A DNA stretch of 64,000 nt from assembly GCF_046630445.1 (NCBI RefSeq), contig NC_092333.1:709670501-709734500 (forward strand), written 5' to 3'. A program made the translations under genes and the position numbers. Within the stretch, counting starts at the first letter, position 1; each line of letters starts with the position of its first letter. Below the pieces are notes generated by a model. That model searched no databases. It saw nothing but the letters and a program-made list of their open reading frames with translations, and was not told where the DNA came from. This document shows positions 57,965 through 64,000 of this stretch, piece after piece. This stretch comes from Rutidosis leptorrhynchoides (taxonomy: Eukaryota > Streptophyta > Magnoliopsida > Asterales > Asteraceae).

Positions 57965-59166
57965 CCGTACAAATCCGAGATACCAGATTCTAGCTTTCCA
58001 CATTGATAATCTCTTATCCAATAAAGGCTTTCAACTAGATATCAGATTCATGTTGGAGCCTAAAGGTAAACCAAGATAGGCAAAAGGGAATGACCCTATA
58101 GAACAACCAGAATGCATAGCCATGTCAACCATATCTTGGTGATTAACATTTATTCCAAACACATTTGACTTGGAAACGTTAATTCTCAAACCAGATGCTA
58201 AGAAAAATATGTTAAAAATTCGAATTAAATCATCCACTCATGTTGATACCACTCCGAAACAATCAACACGTCGTCATCAGCGTAAAAAGACGAGAAATGT
58301 TAATGTTCCCAGTACGAACATTAATTAGCTCCTTTGATTATATTCAGATCTACGGCTTTTTAGTGTTTAAGTGAAGTCCTTCCATACTGATAAAAAAAAG
58401 AAAAAGGACTTAAATGAATCACCTTGACGTAAGCCTCGTTGTAGATCAAATTCTTAGTCGAGCTTCCATTTATTATTAAAACTAGGGTACGAGAACAAGA
58501 TAAGCACATTGCTATCCAATTCCTCCAAACAACACCGAATCCCAACTTATACAACATGTAATCGAGATATTTCCATCTAACCGAATCATACGGTTTTTCG
58601 AAATCCACCTTGAGAATCATAAACTTCTTCGAATTAGTTTTGTACCAATTAATAACTTCGTTAAGAATCAATGGACCATCTAGGATTTGACGATTAGCAA
58701 TAAAAGCATATCACTCATGGCTTATCACTTTACCAATGACCGTAGCGAGCCTTGTAGCAAGGACTTTTGCCACTATTTTACAATACACGCTAATTAAAGG
58801 TACTAGAGTTATAAAAGCAGACCCGGACCCATTCGGCATTTGAAGACTGTTAAATGTGTGTCTGATTGAAGTGATCAAATCAGATTTAATAGAATCCAAA
58901 AAACTTGATTATAAATGAAAAGGTGAATTCATCGGATCCTAAAGCCTTATTGCTTCCACAATCCCAGCTTGACGTATTTCATCTTCAGAAATATCACATT
59001 CTAATCGATTACTATCCATAAAAGATACTCTGGTTTATTATCAACTTCTATATCATTCGTGGGAACAAAAAAGAGTTTGATGCGAACTTGCTTTTGTAGA
59101 AATCAAAGAAGGCCGACTTTATATCTTTAGGATTTGTAATCCAAACCCCATCAACCAATATGCCCC
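57965..59166 (-). pseudogene. LINE reverse transcriptase fragment
   Basis: Read on the minus strand: ILVDGVWITNPKDIKSAFFDFYKSKF near 59160; SIRHTFNSLQMPNGSGSAFITLVP; YCKIVAKVLATRLATVIGKVIS; ILNEVINWYKTNSKKFMILKVDFEK with YDSVRWKYLDYML; the catalytic FYADDDVLIVSEW near 58280; LASGLRINVSKSNVFGINV; SFPFAYLGLPLGSNM; and RLSMWKARI near 57985. These are the ordered blocks of a plant L1-type reverse transcriptase. The endonuclease, the C-terminal zinc-binding region and the poly(A) tail are absent, so it is truncated at both ends. Stops and frame shifts separate the blocks (for example after GKVISHE and just after the YADD box), so it is inactive. Confidence 0.85.
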
Positions 59167-59442
59167 GTATATAACCACCTTAAAAGTTACTTATTGACAT
59201 TACTAACATGCGATAATTACTTTATACTTTATGCAAAGTCTGATTAACATAAACTTATACGTATATTTTCACATTCTTTTAATTACTTCTATTTGGATTG
59301 ATTTATTGGTCGTAAAATATTAAGGTAACTTGTTTAAACAGGTAGTTATGTAGTATGACTTTGATAGATGTTTTACTATAACGAATAACAATATCCATCT
59401 ATTCAACGTGTAAATAAATAAATTGTAAATTAATTAAACCAT
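59167..59442. other. Spacer between LINE fragment and Csl gene
   Basis: AT-rich, less than 300 bases; it includes the presumed 3' untranslated region of the minus-strand gene. No site identified. Confidence 0.3.
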
Positions 59443-62393
59443 CTATAACAATTGAGATGATCTTCTACATAATTGTACGAAAAACAAAGCCAAAGCTCCA
59501 GATTTCCAAATTGTAGAAAATGGAATCCCATATTTTCCATTACCAAACAACCCTTTCAAATACTCCCAAAAGCATAATGTCACCCAAACACTACAAATCA
59601 TCTCTCCTATTCCAAATCCTAACACCCCTATCCAATTTCCATTAAAGTCAACTTTTAATAATCTTGACATGCCGTTGACCAATGCAGTCAGGTTGACCAA
59701 TAGAAGAACTACACCTGGCACGATAATTGGTGACTTGTCAAAAGTAAACCTACCTGCATTTACATCATCATCATCACAATCATCAGATCTTTGTTCCTTT
59801 TGTGTAATTTCGAAAACAATAGGTGATAAGCCCGCGAGTTTAAGCATAACACTTATAAATCCAAATAACCATGCTGTCACTGTAGTTACTCTCCTCATTC
59901 TTTGTAAGTTCCACCACATTCGAAGCGATACACCTAGTCGTTTAACTTCCCATAACGTGTAAGCATTGTAAATCACGACGATGCTTACAAACATGAGAAA
60001 AGTTGGTTCGTTGACTTTGGGCAAGAAATTTGAACCGGTGAAGATACAATATGCTGGAAGAGTTGCGTAGCAAATCTCTGGAACTGAACGCGCAGCCCAT
60101 ATACTTATCCATAAGTATCCAAGGGCTTGTCGAAACCACAACTTTCCTTTTATAGTAAGAAGTAACGGGTTTTTATTGGTGAATAAGACCTCAAATAGTC
60201 CAGCTGCCCACCGCTTTTGTTGTTTTAATGTAGCAGGGTACGTAGTAGGTGCTGAACCAAGAAATGCAAGCGGTTCTGGTGACGTAACGACTGTTTTCCA
60301 TCCTCGTCCATGGATATCTAGTGATGTGAGGAAATCTTCTGCTGCAGATCCATAATGCCAACCAACCTGAAAATACATCAAAGTATTTGTAAAATTTGCA
60401 TTAATACTTGTACAATTAATTAATCTAGAACCTTGTGTCGTAGCTCATGTGGTAGTGGCATGCCTCTATTAGCGAGAGGTCAGAAGTTTGACTCCCGTGA
60501 GGTACAAAATTGCACACAAGATTTCCCTTTAACCATTCCACCCAAAGCTGCCTTCCGCATATCGGAAGGGGGTTTCACTGCCCATGCCTTCGGATTGGGC
60601 CGGGTTTCTTCCTGGGCAGCAGTTGGGGGCGGGTTATGCAAGATGTGTCGTTAATGTAGCAATCAGTTATGTGAGAAAGTTTAGTGATGAATATCCTTGG
60701 TCTTAGACTCTTCCTAACCGAGCGTTTCACATGCTATTAACGGAAGGTGACACTGCAGGCGTCATTTTCCGGCATGAGTCATGAATTTGACGAAAACAAA
60801 AACAGGCGTGAGATAATATCCAACCTATCAGAGATTTAATAAATATATATTTTTGTTATTAATTTATTTTTTTCTCACTCAATTTTCAATCAGATTTTAG
60901 CTCATCACCCTACAGGTATTTGACACAAATATTTGACCTTTTGGGTTAATAAAGGTCAAATGCCCATTTTTCATCAAAAAGTGCACAATTTGTCTGTGAC
61001 ATCACAGTCAGGGTTCAGAATAGTCTTAGTTGTATTTTTATCATTACAAATCGTGATGCTCGAGTGATTTTCGACTTTATAATCATCATAAAATTCCATA
61101 TACCTGTTTACCCCATTTGGTACCATCTTCGTAACTACAGCCTGCAACGTGAATTGCTGTCGCAAGGAAATTAGGACTCCTACGTTTTTCTGTCTTTGCA
61201 TTGGATAATATATGAGCAGCTGACTCTCTCAATTCAATTGATTCTCCAAAGATTTTATGTAGATCTTCAATACCTACATTTTCTATTTTAAAGAAATAGA
61301 GTTAAATCAAAGTTACCATGCATTTGCAGATATGAGAAACAGTTTAGCGTACCATTTAGTACTGCATCATTAGGATTTGAACCATAGATAACTTTTCGTC
61401 TATGAAAACAATTTGATCCTGCGTAGAAACACCCTTGAAGTGCTTGAATTCCATTAATAAACCACTGTTATAATCAAACATGCTAAAAACGTTACTATCA
61501 TAATAATTACTGTATAATTTCGGTTGAGGACGTTTATTTGAAAAACGTTCACGTTTCTATACGAGTATGTGTTATTTAAAAAAAAAAACAGAATACCAAA
61601 AAAGGCAAGAATATGTGTATAACATTAAGTATACTCACATAAAGATCGGCAAGTTGATTCCCAAATGGGTCATCCTTTAGTCCATCATAAAAAGCTTGAG
61701 GAAACTGAACAAAAGCACAATCTGCGTCGTTTTTTAAACCAAACACCATACACATCGCATGAAGAACTACTTGTGGATTGTTGGCATACATATCACAATC
61801 TACATTCAGCATCAGAGGTGCATTCGTCATTAGTCCTGAGACTCTAACCTGTTCCCCATAACATTGTTACTATTTTTTACTTAATTTCTTTACATAACAT
61901 AAATTGAACAAAAATGATAATCGAAAGGGTTAATAGATATATACATAACAAAAATTGTGGACATCCGGATAATATGACCAAGTTAATCGATGAAAAATGT
62001 GGGTATTGTGTGCAACTAATATGTTAATTGTCTAATGTAACCATATATGCTACTGTAATATTTAAGAAGATTATTATGATGTTGATGTAACTATCACTTA
62101 ACTGTTACCTTCTATGAAATTCATGTGTTAGCCCAAACAAAAATGATCAGATTCCTCAGATCAAATTTCATTAATTTTTATACAACATTTCCTAATTTTG
62201 ATTAAGTGGATATAAACTGTTAAATGGATTGTGATATTTTGAAAGGTTCAAATAAACAGAGATAAATCCTGCTAACCAGAACATTCATAGCTCCAGCTTT
62301 GTAATGATGTTGATATTTTGGACTCATTTGTCTTGAGATATATATAATATGCGGAATTTCACTTGATGTACCTTCTTTGTTCTCGGATACAAC
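59443..62393 (-). CDS. Cellulose synthase-like protein, CslB/CslH-type, 3' part
   Basis: Five minus-strand exons in one frame: 62393-62277, 61848-61639, 61464-61353, 61273-61104 and 60366-59443, giving the C-terminal 510 residues of a protein usually near 740. Family 2 glycosyltransferase marks: [21 protein letters not shown], then [23 protein letters not shown] (DCD), [36 protein letters not shown] (ED of the TED motif), [15 protein letters not shown] and QQKRW (QxxRW), followed by about five to six membrane helices. Such enzymes act in Golgi or plasma membrane to make wall polysaccharides from nucleotide sugars. The subgroup call rests on the SPEPxAFLG and GYLWxxxWxxRSxPE region; CslE/CslG is the alternative. 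The 5' exons, with the first membrane helices, are not in the window. Exon 61464 joins ADLY to WFINGI with fewer residues than usual, so that splice is the least certain. Confidence 0.85.
60434..60651 (+). mobile_element. tRNA-derived SINE in the last Csl intron
   Basis: TAGCTCATGTGGTAGTGGC (A-box) at 60441-60459 and AAGTTTGACTCCCG (B-box) near 60485-60498 are spaced as in a tRNA gene and followed by a unique GC-richer tail. No acceptor stem or cloverleaf can be completed, so it is not a tRNA gene. TGTGTCGT occurs at 60434-60441 and 60644-60651, a possible short target duplication. It lies antisense to the Csl gene. Confidence 0.65.
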
Positions 62394-62504
62394 CTACAAT
62401 AATAACCAAACGGTAAAGAGTGAATTTTAAACACTTAATGATACAAAATTTTCGTTAAAAGTATTATATAATACTCCATCATTTTAGACAATGTTTATTT
62501 ATTT

Positions 62505-63620
62505 TTTTATTTTTTTGGCGAAAAAACGAATACACATTTAGAAACGAAGCCGTTTTTCAAAGGAAAACGCCCTCAACGGGAATACAAAAGGACAATGAGA
62601 AAACGGGGAAGCTCGCACCTAGAAAGCAACCACCTAAACAAGACCTAACTATAAACGATCATCCCTAACATTCCAAGAGAAACATTACAAGCATATAAAC
62701 CAAACAATAACTGTAGAATACACGAAAATACAAGGAACGAATCGAATCGATGAACAAAAAATCGACCACAACAATCAACCTCAGGGCCCCACCCTTTTCA
62801 ATTTTTAATTGATTGTCTGTTTCAAAGAATTTTTCCCAAACCGATTCTCAATCTTGTAAGATAGCACCTTAGCGGATCCATCACCCGGTGCGCATTCCCC
62901 AGCCAACCGTGTCATCATATTATCGAAGGTCGCGAAAGCCTCCACGGGCATATTACCTCTCCCAAATGCCGATGAGCTGCCATCTCTTCCATCATGATGA
63001 CCCATAAACAAGTTTTGATTGCGTTCCCGTAATCCAAGTCGTCAACGTTATCTTTAAGCTTATAAGCACCCGAAGTGGAGACCTCATTAGTCTTCTTTCT
63101 TGACCTTAGGTTAACATCGCTAAGTAAACATCTAGAAACATCTTTATTCAAAACATACCACACCTTACAGAAGACGTCACACGAGGGAACCTCGCAATCA
63201 CAATACTGTCTACCACTACGACCAATCAAAATCGGTTTAGGTCTTTCAACGTTTGAATCAACCTTTCTTTTTGCTAACAATTCTTTACTCTTTTTCTTTT
63301 TCTCCTTCTTCAATCGATCCAATCTAGCCGCAAACGTAATGTTATCATCATTGGACTCCGACTCACCAAAAGAAACGTCATTTGGCCCTTCGACTAGATC
63401 TTTTTTATGTTCATTTGACTTTGAATTAACGTTGGACATTTTTCCCATAATATCCCCGAAACTAACTCCTTCGTCAATTGTTGAATCTAACTTCGCCACA
63501 TCGACATCGTCAACTTCGAATGAACCAAAATTAATCTTTTTAGAAAGAGATCCATTATCTTCACTGTTTCTTTTGTCCAAATCAATACAATTATTAGGGA
63601 GTACAAATTTGTAATGTTAT
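62505..63620 (-). pseudogene. LINE-like remnant: ORF1-like fragment and 3' tail
   Basis: Minus strand: an ORF from about 63580 (MDKRNSEDNGSLSKKINFG) is acidic and lysine-rich with a CDCEVPSCDVFCKVWYVLN stretch. It shifts frame near 63020 into FMGHHDGRDGSSSAFGRGN, then FDNMMTRLAGECAPGDG, and ends near 62810. A non-coding tail follows, ending TTTTTTCGCCAAAAAAATAAA, an A/TAAA tail like that of plant LINEs, at about 62505. No reverse transcriptase is present, so it is internally deleted or a non-autonomous derivative. I do not recognise the protein; LINE origin rests on the tail and general style. Confidence 0.45.
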
Positions 63621-64000
63621 TACTAATGTCTATATAATACTTCATTCGTTCTAAAATAATGTCCTTTTTGAAATTTGTTAGAAATACCATATGTTTAATG
63701 TCTGTCAATTTTGTCATCTATCTATATATAACTAAAAAGTAACTCCAAGTGTATTAAGTATGCACATTTAATTTCATCTAAATAATGACTTCATTTATAA
63801 ATATATTGTTTTTATTTATAGCTTTATATCTATATAATTAGATAATTAATTTTAAAGTAATCATATTAAAATATTAAAATTGTGTTATTATTAAAATACT
63901 AAATTGTTATCATAAGTTTGATCACAAATATTTTTAATAACTAAAATTAATCTCTTTCCTACATAACAACAGTTTTAATCTTTTCATTTTTCCTAAACAT
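63621..64000. other. AT-rich end of window
   Basis: About 63641-63665 reads TTCATTCGTTCTAAAATAATGTCC, like the terminus of Stowaway-type MITEs, but the opposite end is not seen before the window stops. No Csl exon is visible here. Confidence 0.3.

Noticed and set aside
60441-60510. A functional tRNA gene
   Set aside because: A and B boxes fit, but no acceptor or anticodon stem can be completed; SINE is the better call.
62460-63665. A long target duplication (TATAATACTCCATC versus TATAATACTTCATT) bounding the LINE-like remnant
   Set aside because: The two sequences match only in part and also resemble Stowaway MITE ends; too weak to call a duplication.

Overview
The window is plant nuclear DNA: AT-rich, with spliced GT-AG genes separated by LTR retrotransposons, MITEs, LINE and SINE remnants and Helitron-like ends. 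Gene content (CYP74B hydroperoxide lyase, a plant CAP-H, a CslB/CslH-type cellulose synthase-like gene) fits a eudicot. The style of the repeats suggests Asteraceae, but that rests on memory of such genomes, not on a search.

Layout. 1-1531: minus-strand LINE ORF1 fragment. About 1548-1947 and 25469-26238: a cluster of Tourist-like MITEs, one of them split by a 23.5-kb Tekay-like chromovirus (1948-25468, TSD GCTTA). This chromovirus carries an extra F-box-like ORF between its PBS and gag, and its gag is interrupted by a 10-kb Athila-like element (7811-17847, TSD GGTAC) that codes for Gag-protease only. 26556-31726: complete 13-exon condensin CAP-H gene, with several related short TIR elements in its introns. 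32392-41912: a second Tekay-like chromovirus on the minus strand (TSD ACTAT), inserted into another TIR element. 42500-46312: two-exon CYP74B hydroperoxide lyase. 47347-48948: minus-strand broken gene of the DUF1068/NKS1-like family. 49533-50161: Cassandra-type TRIM with 5S rRNA-like LTRs, its right TSD displaced by a hAT MITE. 50.7-54.2 kb: dense patch of hAT MITEs, tandem repeats and Helitron-like ends. 54654-57459: three-exon gene for a zinc-ribbon protein with internal repeats. 57965-59166: LINE reverse transcriptase fragment (minus). 59443-62393: 3' two-thirds of a cellulose synthase-like gene (minus) with a tRNA-derived SINE in an intron. 62505-about 63620: LINE-like remnant lying in, or at the edge of, that gene.

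The host genes are unrelated single-copy style genes, not an operon or cluster: CAP-H acts in mitotic chromosome condensation, hydroperoxide lyase in green-leaf-volatile synthesis, the Csl protein in wall polysaccharide synthesis. Insertion order can be read directly from nesting: MITEs first, then the chromoviruses (LTR pairs differ by about 1.3% and 1.6%), then the Athila-like element (about 0.7%). No tRNA, rRNA gene array, CRISPR array or bacterial-type feature was seen. The most unusual single item is the F-box-like ORF carried inside the outer chromovirus.
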